Assembly (NCBI GenBank): GCA_001972305.1
Contig: BDDD01002679.1
Span: 96,945 to 160,944, forward strand
Direction of reading: 5' to 3'
Source of the DNA: Cephalotus follicularis
Lineage: Eukaryota > Streptophyta > Magnoliopsida > Oxalidales > Cephalotaceae
DNA length: 64,000 bases
The number at the start of each line of letters is the position of its first letter. Position 1 is the stretch's first letter. The notes beneath the pieces are model-generated. The model ran no database searches, had not been told where the DNA came from, and was given only the letters and a program-made list of their open reading frames with translations. This document shows, piece after piece, positions 46,475 through 58,311 of the stretch. The position numbers and the translations under genes are program-made.

Positions 46475-47490
46475 CATAAATTTTTATTTGTTTTATCAAT
46501 TGAGTTTGTTTGTTCGTCCAAGGAGGAGGAGTTTTTCTTAATCTTTGATATAAATGAGTATATAAAATTTGGAGGTTTGGAATAAAATCTCTAATGTAAT
46601 TTAAGCTTCCTAAAAATCTTTGTAATTGTTTTTTATCTAGAATAATATCTGAAAATTTTTCAGCAAACAAAATAGATTTTTCAATAGGTGTAATGGTTCT
46701 CTGATGAATATTGTGACCAAGAAATCTAATGTGTGTGATGAACAAATCTAATTTTGTTTTTGATAATACTAAACCGTTGATTTGAACAATTTTATATAAT
46801 GTATATAAATGTTTAAAATGTTGTTCTATAGAATTTGAAAATATTAAAATATCATCAATATATATAATTGAAAAAGATGATTATGGATTAAAAATATCAT
46901 TCATACTTTTTTGAAATTCACTAGGAGAATTTTTTAAACCAAATGGCATAACATTTTACTCGTAATGTCCAAAGGGAGCGGTAAAGGCAATTTTGTATCG
47001 ATCATTTTCTTGAATTTGTATTTGCCAGAATCCTGATTTTAAATCAAATTTTGAAAATATTTTTGCTTCAATTAATCTTTTTAACAAATCTTTTTTTGTT
47101 GGGGATAGGATGTCTAATCTATTGTAAAGCGGTGTTTAATGGTTTATAATTTATAACTAATCTTGGTATTCCTCCTTCAATTTCTGAATTTTTATTGACA
47201 TAAAAGGCTGCACAACTTCAAGGAGACTTGCTAGGCCTAATTAATTTTTTAGTCAATAATTCTTGAATTTCTTTTTTACAATGTTCCATTAATTCATGTG
47301 TCATTTGAATTGGTCTTGTTTTAGTGGGAATGTTTCGTTCAGAGAAATCTTTTTCATATGGTAAGGACACCACATGACGTTTCCTATGCCAAAAAGCATC
47401 GGGAAGATCTAAACAAAGATTGTTGATTATATTATTTTTTAATGAATTATTTTTTTCCTCGAATTTATGAAGTTTGTATTTTTTGTTCAA
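46475..47490 (-). pseudogene. Pararetroviral reverse transcriptase
   Basis: The domain starts with the Caulimoviridae-type block TRPIQMTHELMEHCKKEI (about 47330-47275). Then come the LIRPSKSP block, a stop where Trp is expected (TGA near 47216), a FDLKSGFWQI block (about 47060) and the catalytic YIDD at about 46855-46866. Then comes the FLGHNI and FLGSLNYIRDFIP connection. At least four in-frame stops occur, several of them TGG-to-TGA type. The part that runs into RNase H continues in piece D. Confidence 0.88.
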
Positions 47491-47669
47491 TCTTTTGATT
47501 TGATATTTCTTATTTCATAAAATACAAACGGTTTTCTTTTGATTTTATCAAATTTATTGAATGTTCTCTAAACATTGATAATGTTTTTAAAAGATTAATT
47601 TTTTTAGTAATGGGTTTTTCATTGAAAGCAAATAAAATTTTTCTTTGAAATATTTTTGTTGTAATTCTT

Positions 47670-47950
47670 TCATTTTTTTACTTTGAATGGTTTAATAACT
47701 TCTAAAATAGGTTGACCTACGATTATACCTATGTCTAGATCTTTAACTAAGATGAATGTCTGTTTGATACAAATGACATCATTACAAATGTGGACATCTA
47801 GAATTTTGAATTGAACACTAAGGTTTTCACCGTTAGCAGTGGATAATCTTTGTTTAGTTTTTTCAAAAAACTTTGTTGGGATTAATCCTTTTTTAATACA
47901 ATTCATTTGTGCACCTGAATCTATTAGGACAATTGTTTAAAGTTTAAAAG
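47670..47950 (-). pseudogene. Pararetroviral aspartic protease
   Basis: An active-site DSG motif followed by AQMNCI lies near 47925-47900, with a second conserved block (IGIIVGQPIL) ~75 residues later. Layout and order before RT fit the Caulimoviridae protease that cuts the polyprotein. The frame is otherwise open here. Confidence 0.78.
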
Positions 47951-48197
47951 AATCTTGAATTACAATGGTAATGTTGATGTACCATTTCTGATATGTTATT
48001 CTTTCTATTAGATTAATGAATTTAGTTGATGTTTCTTCTTGGACTTCTGGATCAATAGGGTCATTTGGTTCAATTTCTTTTTCAGAAGACGAAGAATATG
48101 AATGTTTTTGTAACAATATTTGTTCTAAATGTATTATCTGTTTCTTTGTTTTTTGTTTGAATTTTTGTAACTCCTATTTAGTATCTTTAATTTCTTT

Positions 48198-48809
48198 TTA
48201 CAAATCTTGTAATGTTTGGCTTTGCGAGGGTGAATTAAATTTTTGAAATATTTTTTGTAATGTGTATAGTTGATTTGTTGATGTTGAGGGTTCATTTGAT
48301 ATTAAATCTTTTTGTTTTAATAAATATTCTCTTTTTAATTCTGGATTATCAATTTTATCAACTAATTGTAATAACAAATTGGATTCCTTTTGTTTATCAG
48401 TATTAATCATACAAATTGTTTGATTATCATTATCTTGAATTTTTGGTGTATGGACTTCTTCTATTTCTTCAATGTTAGTAGTCTCCTCTATTGTTTCTTT
48501 CTCAATAATTTTTTGTTCTTCCAAACTTCTATTTTCTAAGATTTTCTCTTCTTCATAATATTTTTTATTTTCTTGTTGGTTAATGTAAATTTTTAAATAA
48601 TAAAAAAACATAACATAAGCTTTGATTTTGGTCATGTACTCATACCATGATGTTTGGATATCATTTTGTTCAGTTTCAGAATATTTTTTAAAGAATCTGT
48701 ATCTTTTTCTTAAATATTTTTCTTGAAGAAAATTTTCTCTTATTAAATCTTTATTAATTTCAAATGGTTTATTAATTCTAATCATCATAAACTGATAAGG
48801 AGGTTTCAT
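48198..48809 (-). pseudogene. Pararetroviral coat-like region
   Basis: About 203 codons are open (ATG at 48809). An N-terminal part has many Lys/Arg/Tyr, and an acidic Glu/Ile-rich middle resembles the acidic ends of Caulimoviridae coat proteins. The usual Cys-rich zinc finger is not visible in the remaining sequence up to the protease. The assignment rests on position between movement protein and protease. Confidence 0.5.
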
Positions 48810-49114
48810 CTAAGAATATGTGAGAGAAATAGGTTCATTAAAATCTTGAGTGTTTTCTTGAGAATTTTTATCTTGATTTTCAGTATCTTGGGTATAAATT
48901 CCTTTTAAGATACTTGACTGACTTGAAATTTCAGATAATTTAGTTTTAGTGTCAAAATAGTTTTATTTTCCATATCTTATGTTAGAAGTTGAAGCTCTGT
49001 GTGGTTGAAATTGATAATTTTTATCTAACTTTTCATCACAAATGTTTAAGTAATTAAATTTTTCTCTTAAATCTTATGGGGTTGAATGGATTTTGATAGT
49101 TTTATCAAACCTAA

Positions 49115-51643
49115 TGTAACACCCCTCATCCGGAGGATGGACACGTGGCATTACTCTCAATCCAATATACAATACAATGGTCGGGACTAGCAATATAAAA
49201 ATACGAAAAACTGAAAACTTTATAAAACATGTCATTGTGCGGAAGATACAATACAATTTTCCATCCCTGCGATACCATACAATACTGTTCAGTTACAATA
49301 CTATGCCAGTCATTTCTTTTCAATACAATACATTTCAATACAATACTCGTCGGTACATTTACAATCCAAGCTCAATCACATCAAACGATCATGCGGTCGC
49401 ACCGAATCTTCAATCCTTCTGTTCGCTGCTACCTGCTGCCCTACCTATGCCTCACATAAAAAGTACAACACAGCCCCACCCCGAAGGATGGGGTTAGCCA
49501 CAAGGCTAAGCAGAAACCCCATGCAACATGTATGCATGTACAACGCGCAATATTGGTGACAGTCTATGCAACATAAATGTGCGGTGTACAATATAAATGC
49601 ATGATATGGCAAATGCATGAATACAATTGGCGATCTGACTATCTGTATGACACTGGCCCATAACATAGCATATGGATAGGATCTATAATAATCTATCAAT
49701 GGCAAACACTCAATGGTGGTGTATCAAACACCCAATCAAACAATCATATCCTATAGAGCAAGCGACCTCGGGCCAGTACAATGTCAATCAATAGTAATGA
49801 TCAATCCCACGGAAGGTAGTCCTTCGAAAAGGGTGGGAGGTCTATCTACTGTTCTCAGACTGATTAGGTCTAGAACTCGTAGATCTTCCAGCCTATGGCT
49901 GGGTCAATACAATATCCATGAGCTACAACCATGGGGGAGCTACTATACCATTAGGGAGCTATGGAACTCTGAGAGCGTCAATCGTCAGTCAGTAACAATA
50001 TCGATGTGCTACAGCCATGGGGGAGCTACTTAACCGTTAGGGAGCTATGGCTCTCAGGGAGCATCAATCGTCAATCAATAACAGTACTGCTCGTCAACAG
50101 ATTAATACAATAAATGACACGATCGATGAAATAGGTGGACATGGTCAATAGCCTAACATGCCGATACGGGTCATAAGGTCGCTCTATAGGATCCATACAA
50201 TACAATCAATCAACCTGTCAGTACAATGCCAATAAGTGCTGATGTCTAATGGAGAAATGGGAATATGCGTCGAACGTTCCAAACTTAGACTCACAACACT
50301 TATGGCTCAATCAATCAACCAGTTAGTAGCCAATAGACGGTGACAATCGAATCAACGAGATAAGAAGAAGTATCTATCTGGTTGGTGAAAGTCACTGGAT
50401 CGTTGCCTATAGCTCAAGCTGTCACCCTATCAATTTATCAATTCAATCTTTGAAAACTATAGAAAACTGTGTTTCAAACGCTTGAATACCTCAAGTGAGG
50501 CTCCGGTCAAGCGGCAATGTGAAAATGAGATGAAAACTAGCTTTAAAACAGTTAAAAGTTCCATTCAGCCTGATAGGCATCGATGTCCTTGGCCAAAGAC
50601 ATCGATGCATATCAGGTTATTCCTTTAAACGGTGTAAGGACATCAACGTCTTTGAAAGACATCGATGTCTTTCTCTATTTGTATAAAACTGTGGCCAAAG
50701 ACGTCGATATCCATGGACAAAGACGTCGACGCGATTCAATAAAAACAGCTTGGGAATGCGCATCGATGTTCAGCATCGATGTCTTCTATGGGGAGAAGAC
50801 ATCTCTAGGCAAAGACGTCGATGTCTTTCAAATACATCGATGTCTTTTCTGTGGAATCAAGGATACTGCACTCTAAAGTGAAAGTCATCGATGTCCATGG
50901 GCTAGGGATCGATGTCTTTGCTTGGCATGGTCGAATTTTGTGCAGAAAACCAGCAAATCTCAAGTCAAAATCCATTTAAAACTCATTCTTTGAAAACCAA
51001 GGGTTAAAATCAGTCTTTTAAGGTTAGTAAAACTTGGTACAACCTTCCAATATCAGTTTCAAACTTCCTAGATCAGCTAGATCAAGGGAATTAATAAAAA
51101 CCCTAGTTCCACAATTCAATACAATACAATCATTCAATCAATGATGCAATTCAATCAATCATCAATTAAGAAATAGGCAATACAAGTAGAGAAGTCCTAC
51201 CTATAACGAAGCTTTGACCGTTGAGTTTCCAATCAAGTAATCCGCTGAAATCACCCAAGAATCAGTTGCTATGTTGTTCAATCCGCAAGAAAGAGACTTG
51301 CAATCATTATGTGCCGTTGGAGCAGCAAATATGGAGCTGCAAGGGGAGAGGGAGGCTACCGGCTGGGAGAGAGAGGAGGAGAAGGATAGAGAGAGGGAGA
51401 AGAATGGGAAAAGTGAGAATGAGAGCAAAATGGCAAGAGAATTGACTTATATAGTTAATTCAGCCGATTCTCCAAAACTCAGCCCAAAATCTCGACTATA
51501 CATGCATATAATCAATACAATTACAATACGTATAGGAATACCTCAATTCAATACAGTACAATACAGTTCAATACGGTACAATATGATACAGTATATGCAT
51601 GAACCGTGTTCAACAGTACGGAAAGAGAATTTGGGTCGTTACA
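49115..51643 (-). mobile_element. Solo LTR with CATCGATG palindromes, TSD CCTAA
   Basis: 2529 bases. Minus strand from TGTAACGACCCAAATTC to GGGGTGTTACA, flanked by CCTAA at 49110-49114 and 51644-51648. It holds a TATA-like CTATATAAG (near 51450), a GAGA-rich leader, a donor-like ATAG|GTAGGA (near 51200) and a palindrome cluster (50579-50925). It lies within the EPRV movement-protein region. No coding region is supported. Confidence 0.93.
50579..50925. repeat. Palindrome cluster (AAAGACATCGATGTCTTT type)
   Basis: A perfect 18-base palindrome lies at 50655-50672. More than ten related sites occur in ~350 bases: GACATCGATGC, GACGTCGATAT, AGACGTCGACGCG, GCATCGATGT (twice), GACGTCGATGTC and TCATCGATGTCC. 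All are centred on TCGA. The cluster lies downstream of the donor-like site in transcription sense. Confidence 0.9.
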
Positions 51644-52044
51644 CCTAATTTTTACTAAACCTTCTTCATTTTGAGTGATTTAATGTAAAGAAGTGTTTTC
51701 AATATTTTCTTGGTTGGGAGCAATAGTATCGGGTTGTATGGACCAATCCTTAGGAATATTAATATCATTCCATTTAATTTTTTGTGGAATTAAAATGTTT
51801 GAATCATTTGTTATACATTTATCATAGTGGTTTCTCCTTTTGTTAAATTTACTAATGATTTGGGACAAATTGAATTAGTAGTTTTATAATGAATATGATG
51901 AATTATTGCAATGATTTTGGATCCAGGTAACATATTGTAACCATGCAGTTTAATATTAATTTTTAGAGTTTCTAAAATATTTTTATCAGTTAATGAAATA
52001 GTTAAGTCTGGATACCCATTGAAATAGGCATGTCCATTGCATAA
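51644..52044 (-). pseudogene. Pararetroviral movement protein, C-terminal part (piece B)
   Basis: The minus strand from 52044 shows the conserved block around NGYPDLTISLTD and HGYNMLPGS typical of Caulimoviridae movement proteins, then an IKWNDINIP block. With piece A it forms one domain split by the B3 LTR (TSD CATAA). One stop (near 51810) interrupts it. The family's movement protein lets virus pass plasmodesmata. Confidence 0.8.
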
Positions 52045-52403
52045 TGTAACACTCCGTGTTATATTTTTGGGTATGCAATTTATGTGTGCATGTCTTGTAT
52101 AATAATTATGGACTTTTGGTGATTCATTTACGGTATGCATTAGTTTATTTGGACTTTATTGATTTGGAGTATAAAGTATACCCATTTTTTTAAAATCCAA
52201 CCCTTTAAATGTAATGACTTCGATTTTTCAATTAATGTATATTGCTCCAATTTTTAAATAAAATATACATTTTAATTGAGATTACTTGTCCAATTATCAA
52301 ATAATTGTCATTAGTGAATGCTTGGGTTGAATTGAGATACAAATTGGTAAAACAAACTTAAGGAACCTAAAATCAGCTCAAACAGCTGACTGTCACAGTG
52401 TAA

Positions 52404-52462
52404 CAGTCGACTGGTTGATGCGTGGAGTGGACAGTCGACTGCCAAGTAAATACAGTCGACTG
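52404..52462. repeat. Palindrome cluster 1 (CAGTCGACTG x3)
   Basis: Exact CAGTCGACTG at 52404, 52432 and 52453, 195-253 bases from the LTR start and ~265 bases before the TATA-like box. Confidence 0.92.
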
Positions 52463-52856
52463 GAACGGCACAGAACAGGTGTCTATGCATGCGAGTGAGA
52501 CAGAGCAGAGGCAGTGCATGATGGACAGGTGTTATGCGAGTCAGCAGCTGCCATAACATGCAAGAGGAGTGCCTTGCATGTCCTCTATTCATTCTGCAAG
52601 ACTTGCAGACTTGCAACCTACAAAAAAACAGAAGAGAAAAGAGTGAGAAGAGGTGCATGTGAGAGAGAGAAGGAAAAGAGGAAAGGTTGAGTTAATGGGA
52701 ACCTAACAAGTTCTAAGGCTCCTAAGCCTTTATATCAGGTGTTATAATAGAATGTGAATGCTAGAAAACACTGAGGATAGAGGAGATCTTGCTGGAGAAT
52801 TGTTAGAGCTTGCATGTTGGAAGATGGAGTTCAAAGGGAGTGAAGCTTGAATCTTC

Positions 52857-52865
52857 TTGGTAAGT
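52857..52865 (+). promoter_or_regulatory. Splice-donor-like site
   Basis: CTTG|GTAAGT lies ~130 bases after the TATA-like box. It is the equivalent of 17795 in element 3. Confidence 0.55.
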
Positions 52866-53365
52866 CCCCAATCCGAGCTCACTACTGATGTTGAGGTTGT
52901 TAATGATGTAACTAGGAGGATGTTAGCTATATATATATATATATCTTATGTTAACATGATTAAGGTTAATAAGTTTGGAATTGAAATAGAATTAGTAAAG
53001 GGTTCAAAGAAGAAGTTGGAACTAAGAACTAATAATGATAAGCTACTGTTGGAACTGGTAATTGACTAGGTAATTATTTAAATGTACTGGTTAAATGTCT
53101 GAACCTTCGAGCATGCATTGTTATAGATCAATTCTGCTGAGATTGGAAGGTTACGTGGTGAAAGAGCTTTGGACATTAAAGAGAGAAATCAATCCAAATT
53201 GATTTCAGGATAGCGTTTAAGGTAGGGATAATGACATGTTTTCGAAGATATAATGTGAATATCATGTGTGGATGATTTCCTGTTTGATTGCATATGTTGT
53301 TGAGTTAGTATTTTGGACATTGAATATGTATGCCCTGTTACTGCCTGCCTATTTCTGGGCAAAGT

Positions 53366-53480
53366 AGTCGACTGTTCTTCATGACAGTCGACTACTCAAT
53401 CAAACCAGTCGACTGTTAAGAGCAAACAGTCGACTACTGAATCAAAACAACCGACTGTTCTTGGGGACAGTCGACTGTCC
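53366..53480. repeat. Palindrome cluster 2 (CAGTCGACTG type)
   Basis: TAGTCGACTG, CAGTCGACTA, CAGTCGACTG (53406), CAGTCGACTA, CAACCGACTG and CAGTCGACTG (53468) occur in 115 bases, ~500 bases after the donor-like site. Confidence 0.9.
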
Positions 53481-56154
53481 TGAGATAAATTTCTGATATA
53501 GGCACTGTTTGGACCCTAAATTGAATGTAATTACCCTGACCTCCATATGGGATGATTAGAACAGTCAGTCCTGGCCTTATATAATTACATTTCAGAAATT
53601 AAACAACGTATGCACTCCTTGTGAAAGTTGTGCAAGAATGACTATGGTATGCTAATGACCTTATTGAATCCTTGAATTGCTATTGTGCCTTATTAATCTG
53701 TTGTATATGCTACTGTTACAATTAGTACATACCAGTTGAGTGCTCATAAACACTATTGTTCCATTACTTTCAAAGGATTGAACCAACTAAGTACTATATG
53801 CACAATTAATGATTTCAACTATCATTTTCAAATGAAACCTAATGATTACTGATTTCCCTTCAATGAGAGGTACTGTTACTGTACTGAATATCGTTTTCCT
53901 CCAACGAGATGTACGATTACTGAACTGTAAATGTTTCGAAGAAAACAACTTATATTGCATACTATTGATATATGTAATATTACTACTGAATTGATTGAAT
54001 TGCTTGTCTATGTTATTGCCGTTAGTCGAGTGATAGGAGACATCACTGGCTACGGGGTGGTCCTATGTGCCAGGAATTGGCTAGAGCTTCCACCACACTT
54101 ATCTGCAATGCAGATCCTGATTGTTACCTTCTCTCTAATTGCTGGCAGAATTGACTTGATCTATCATCTTCGGAGTGTAGGGTGATAGTTAAGTGGTGCA
54201 CAGTTGGTGCTAGGAGTTAGCGACATGTGACACCCAAACCACTGTATTGATTGATTGTACCCTTGTGCGGTATTCTTGAATTGTTCTGTCTATGGCCACT
54301 TGGCATGATTTCTTATATATTGGAATACTTAAAAATGTTATTTAAAATATAAAATGTCATACATGTTGCATTTATATATTCCTTATCATGCATTATTCCA
54401 CTTAGCCAAGTGCATATGACTTTTATTTTATAATCCGGCATATGGAATGCTTCCGCTTATATATTTGAATTGTTGAATGGAATGCTGGATTATTATTTAA
54501 TTCTGATATCACCATATATGCTTGTCTGTAATGGAATTGAAAGTCAGGGTGTGACAAATTTTTCTTCTTATAATTTAGGTCCAAATTCATTCATCAAGGC
54601 CTAGCCCATTATTCTCCAAGTCGTCATTATTCTAGCAATTCTCTACTTATACATAACAATATTTGTTAGTCTTTTGGGTCTTCAATTAGTCTTGTGCTGC
54701 CAAAATAATGACCCAATTAAGGCCTAAATTAATTGTTTTCTTTAGACGAATCCCATCCCCCCCCCGGCCTATACAAGCTTCTCCAACACTCTAGAGCTCT
54801 CCACCCGTTGGTTTGTATAGGAAGCCGACATAGTGCATTTCGGTTTAACACTTCTCTTCTCCCTTGAGCGCCGTGACTCTCTCTTCCTGCAAGCTCAATT
54901 ATTTCCACCCGTTGGCATATATTGGTAGGCATCATAGTGATTTTTGGTTAGCATTTCTTTTCTTCTCTTTAGCACCGTGACGCATTGCTCTCTCTTCAAA
55001 GCTTAAGTTCTTCAACAATTTTCTCCAAGTTCAAGTTTATAACTATATCCTTCCTCACCTTTCTAGAGATTGGTAAGTTCTTCTAACCTTATTGTTAGAA
55101 GTAAGTAATTTAATTGTTGTTTTTCATGAAGCATTCGGGTTGCTGAATTGAGCATGAGGTTGGAGGTTTATCTTCTCATTATTGACAGTTTGTTCATGTA
55201 ATTTGGAGTATGTTAATTTAGTTAGATTGTGTTTTCTTTCTCTTTAAATTTCAGCTGCTGTAAGGTTATAAGAAGGTTGAGTATTTCTATGTGTTAAAAG
55301 GTGTTGAGTTGGTGTTAGTGAATGGAGGTTTATTTGATAATATATATTGCTGCCTATAAGAAATTTTCGGTTATATAGGTGTTGTAGGTAAGTAATTTAT
55401 TTAATGAAATTTATTCAATGAAATTTATGGTATATTGAATGATAATGTATGGTGAAGTTTTGGCCAGGCTAAGGAATTCACAGATTTTGTTATTGTATGT
55501 ATGGACTTGGTGGTATAGAGGTAAATAAAAAGGATGGTATATCCTTTTATTGTTCATTGTGAGCAAGAACGGGATGCATGTTATGAAATATAAGGAAATT
55601 TTTATTGTGTATATCTAGTGGATAATGAAACAAAAACCTGTCTTATGAGGAGAGATTATGATAGGATTTGTTGTAAGTGTTAAGGATAGAAAAGAATCGA
55701 GTAATGAGGACATCTAAAAGCATAAAGTAAATCTCACATGCATTTTACACATTCCATATGCATAATCTTTTAAAAAAATGAGATTAATGATGAGTCTCTA
55801 ATGCGATGACATTGTAGGCGTGGATCCCGTAACTAATCCAGATTCTCGAGGGACTAGTCCGCGATAGCCGATTCAGTAAATCTGTGAGTGAGACATTCCC
55901 TTCCTTTATTTTACTTTGAGATTCCTGTTTATTACATGTGCCCTATTGTTTGCTTTATATCATGAGTTCGGTCGGGATTTGTATACCCGGTACGTCTTTG
56001 GTAATTTATATTTCTTGGCTTGATATGATTTTGAGTAAATAAGACCCTAATTCTAGGTGATTAGTTCACCTTCTTACATTGTGTTACATTGTGATTTTGC
56101 TGTGATACTTGCTTTCTACTCTGATGCGGGTACTTTGTGACTTATCATTCATGT

Positions 56155-56470
56155 ATCGGCGAGGGTGGAGTGCGTGTAGAGGACACATAGGCCCCTCGTG
56201 CGAGGTATGGATGTTATGCTTACCATAGGCACTCTGCACCGGTGTATGAAGGATATGTGCACGTCCTGTACCCTACTAGTCTGTGATTATTGTTACAGTG
56301 GTTTATAGGAGATAGTTTAGCACATATTCCCCAAGAACAAGGGTGGGGTGCGTGTGGTGACACGTAGGCCCCTCGGACAGGGTGTGTTGCGTGTAGCGTA
56401 GTAAACCCCTCGACGAGGGTGGGGTGCGAGCGGGGTCATGTAGGCCCCTTGTCGAGGGTGGGGTGCTACG
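56155..56470. repeat. Minisatellite in B3
   Basis: Imperfect units around GAGGGTGGGGTGCGTGTAG and CACGTAGGCCCCTCG, about 40-50 bases each. They stand at the place of the unrelated unit in B2 (35165-35440). Confidence 0.85.
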
Positions 56471-57636
56471 CCGTAGGCCTGTAATGGGCTGATTAGAGAT
56501 GATGAACTTCTATTTCCACCAGCATCTCCGGATGTTTATTATCTTTATGGGCATATCACTTGATGCACATTTCTTGATTCATGATTGTTGATCTTATTTG
56601 TAAGTCTTGATTTATTTTATGATTGATCCTGTTATATTCAGATGGTATTGATTATAATATTGCTGTTTCATTCAGCTGATGACCAGATGTTTGTTTTGAG
56701 CTTATAGTCCAGTTTCAGTTATTCTATTTTCAGTGTTAGTATGGAGTTGTTAGTTTTCATTATTAAAACCTTGTTCTTGAATATGTCTTTTCGAGCATTG
56801 ATTCTTCTATATCGTGGTCTATATTTCTTTCAGCGCATCCGGTTGTTTGATGGATGCACCAGGGAATGCTTTGTTCTCACTTACTAGTCACTTGGACTAA
56901 CCCCCTTATATTCCTTTTTTTCAGTTGAGGCAACAGTGGACGATCCAGTTGATCCACCAGTCCAATAGTAGCAAGTTGGAGGTAGACCACAGGCCCATGC
57001 ACCACCTACTGGCAATCGTAGCCAACCTCACATGGATACATTGGGCATTTTGGGATATTTTGCTTATGTTTATATGCATGAATGTTAATAGATAATGGAT
57101 GATAGATTATTTTGAGGAGTTTTTGATTATATTATGATTATGATGTTCCAGACATGTTTTTGATAAGCCTGTGATGAATAGATTTAAAACGAACTACTGA
57201 TTCCTCCTTCGGGAGTGTGAATAATATAAATTGTGATTTTCTTACAGGTGAAAAATTTGGAAAATATCCATTTTTAAAGGGAACTCTTGCAGTTTTTCTG
57301 CAGAAATTTCATCCTATGAAAATGGACAAATATATAAATATATCATCATGATTATGAGTTTAAAAAGAATTATTGAATTGAAATGAGGTTAATATGTTTA
57401 AGGAGGTCGATAATGGAATTAAATGATGAATCTAGGGGTAATATATTATAAGAACAAAGGTTGAATATATGGGTAAACATGATAGAAGTAGACTAATGGT
57501 TAGAATACTATTGAAATTCAACTGTTAAGCGTGCTCTGACGAGTGAAATATTAAGATGGGACTTCCTGGGAAGTTAGTCTTTTATAAGGCACGGCTTGTC
57601 GGTTAGGATTACGGATAAAAGGGATGGGTCGTGTCA

Positions 57637-58064
57637 CATAAACTTGTTTCAATGGCTCCAATTAAAGAATCATCAAAGTTTAAATGTCTGGCATCACGGA
57701 GACATGCTAAGACAGAATTGTTTAATCCTTGTCTTGTTAATTGCTTAATTGTTACTTGAACTAAAACAAAGTGAATTTATTTAAAGTTTTTAGCTAATTC
57801 TTTAATGGTTTTCTTACTTAATAATTGAATATTTTGTTGAGTTTTGGTAATTTTTATAGTTTGTTTAATTGTTTGAATTCTTTCAGTGAAATTGAATGGG
57901 TTAAAAGGATTATACTTATAAATTTCTTTGTTTGAAATCTTTGGAGGTTTCCAATTTTGCCATTGTTTTATTCTTTCATCTAATTCTTCATCTCTATTTG
58001 AATTATTACTAGTTTCTAAACCACTGTATGATCTCGAAGATATAGCCCTACAAACTTTATTCAT
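57637..58064 (-). pseudogene. Pararetroviral movement protein, N-terminal part (piece A)
   Basis: ATG at 58064 in good context, ~236 bases after the PBS. About 95 codons are open to a TAA at 57777, then the frame continues with the conserved block (KQLTRQGLNNS, then ACLRDARHLNF) up to the B3 insertion. This is the movement-protein core of Caulimoviridae and, with its place next to the leader, marks the start of the viral coding region. Confidence 0.82.
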
Positions 58065-58299
58065 TATTAATGATTTTAAAGTTTTGTTTCACTACGTCCA
58101 AAGTATACTGTCCCCCCTAGCTAGCGTAATATCTTTCGATGGTCTAAACGGGACTTACTCTCCTTCTGCCATTTCCACCCCAACAACCTACTGCTAGGAT
58201 ATGAACTATTCGGGAACTTAATCAACCGGCACCCTACCCAGACGTGTAGAAGCTAGACTTTAAATTCAGTTAATAATTCATAATTGCATCGAGTTTTTT

Positions 58300-58311
58300 G
58301 CTCTGATACCA
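58300..58311 (-). other. Pararetroviral primer binding site
   Basis: The minus strand reads TGGTATCAGAGC, the tRNA-Met site that primes minus-strand DNA synthesis in Caulimoviridae. It lies between the leader and the movement-protein start, as expected. Confidence 0.85.

Larger units (their letters stand above)
46470..49114 (-). mobile_element. Endogenous pararetrovirus, piece C (coat-like region, protease, RT)
   Basis: Minus-strand Caulimoviridae-like polyprotein region between B1 (TSD TTTAG) and the 49115 solo LTR (TSD CCTAA). Order in reading direction: a region after the movement protein, an acidic coat-like region, an aspartic protease and RT. Many stops and shifts make it non-coding today. 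Confidence 0.87.
52210..54556 (+). mobile_element. Solo LTR related to Tekay element 3, nested in B3
   Basis: 2347 bases, TGTAATGACTTCG to GGGTGTGACA. Its start (TTTCAATTAATGTATATTGC) and the block at 54010-54250 match the element 3 LTR reversed. It has cluster 1 (52404-52462), a TATA-like CCTTTATATCAGG (52726), TTG|GTAAGT (52860) and cluster 2 (53366-53480). Its palindromes are of the CAGTCGACTG type, unlike element 3. A clear TSD is not seen. Confidence 0.85.
52045..57636 (+). mobile_element. Family B solo LTR B3, TSD CATAA
   Basis: It begins TGTAACACTCCGTGTTAT and ends GGGTCGTGTCA, flanked by CATAA at 52040-52044 and 57637-57641. About 3.24 kb without its nested LTR (52210-54556). After the nested LTR it holds a TATA-like CCTATACAAGC (about 54769), a leader, TTG|GTAAGT (55073) and a minisatellite (56155-56470). 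It matches B1 and B2 throughout. No coding region is supported. Confidence 0.9.

Noticed and set aside
50579..50925. Plain ClaI/SalI site enrichment as a cloning artefact
   Set aside because: The sites are embedded in longer, degenerate palindromes within an LTR with a perfect TSD, so they are genomic.
52930..52951. (TA)n run as a regulatory TATA box
   Set aside because: It is a simple microsatellite downstream of the donor-like site. The better TATA candidate is at 52726.
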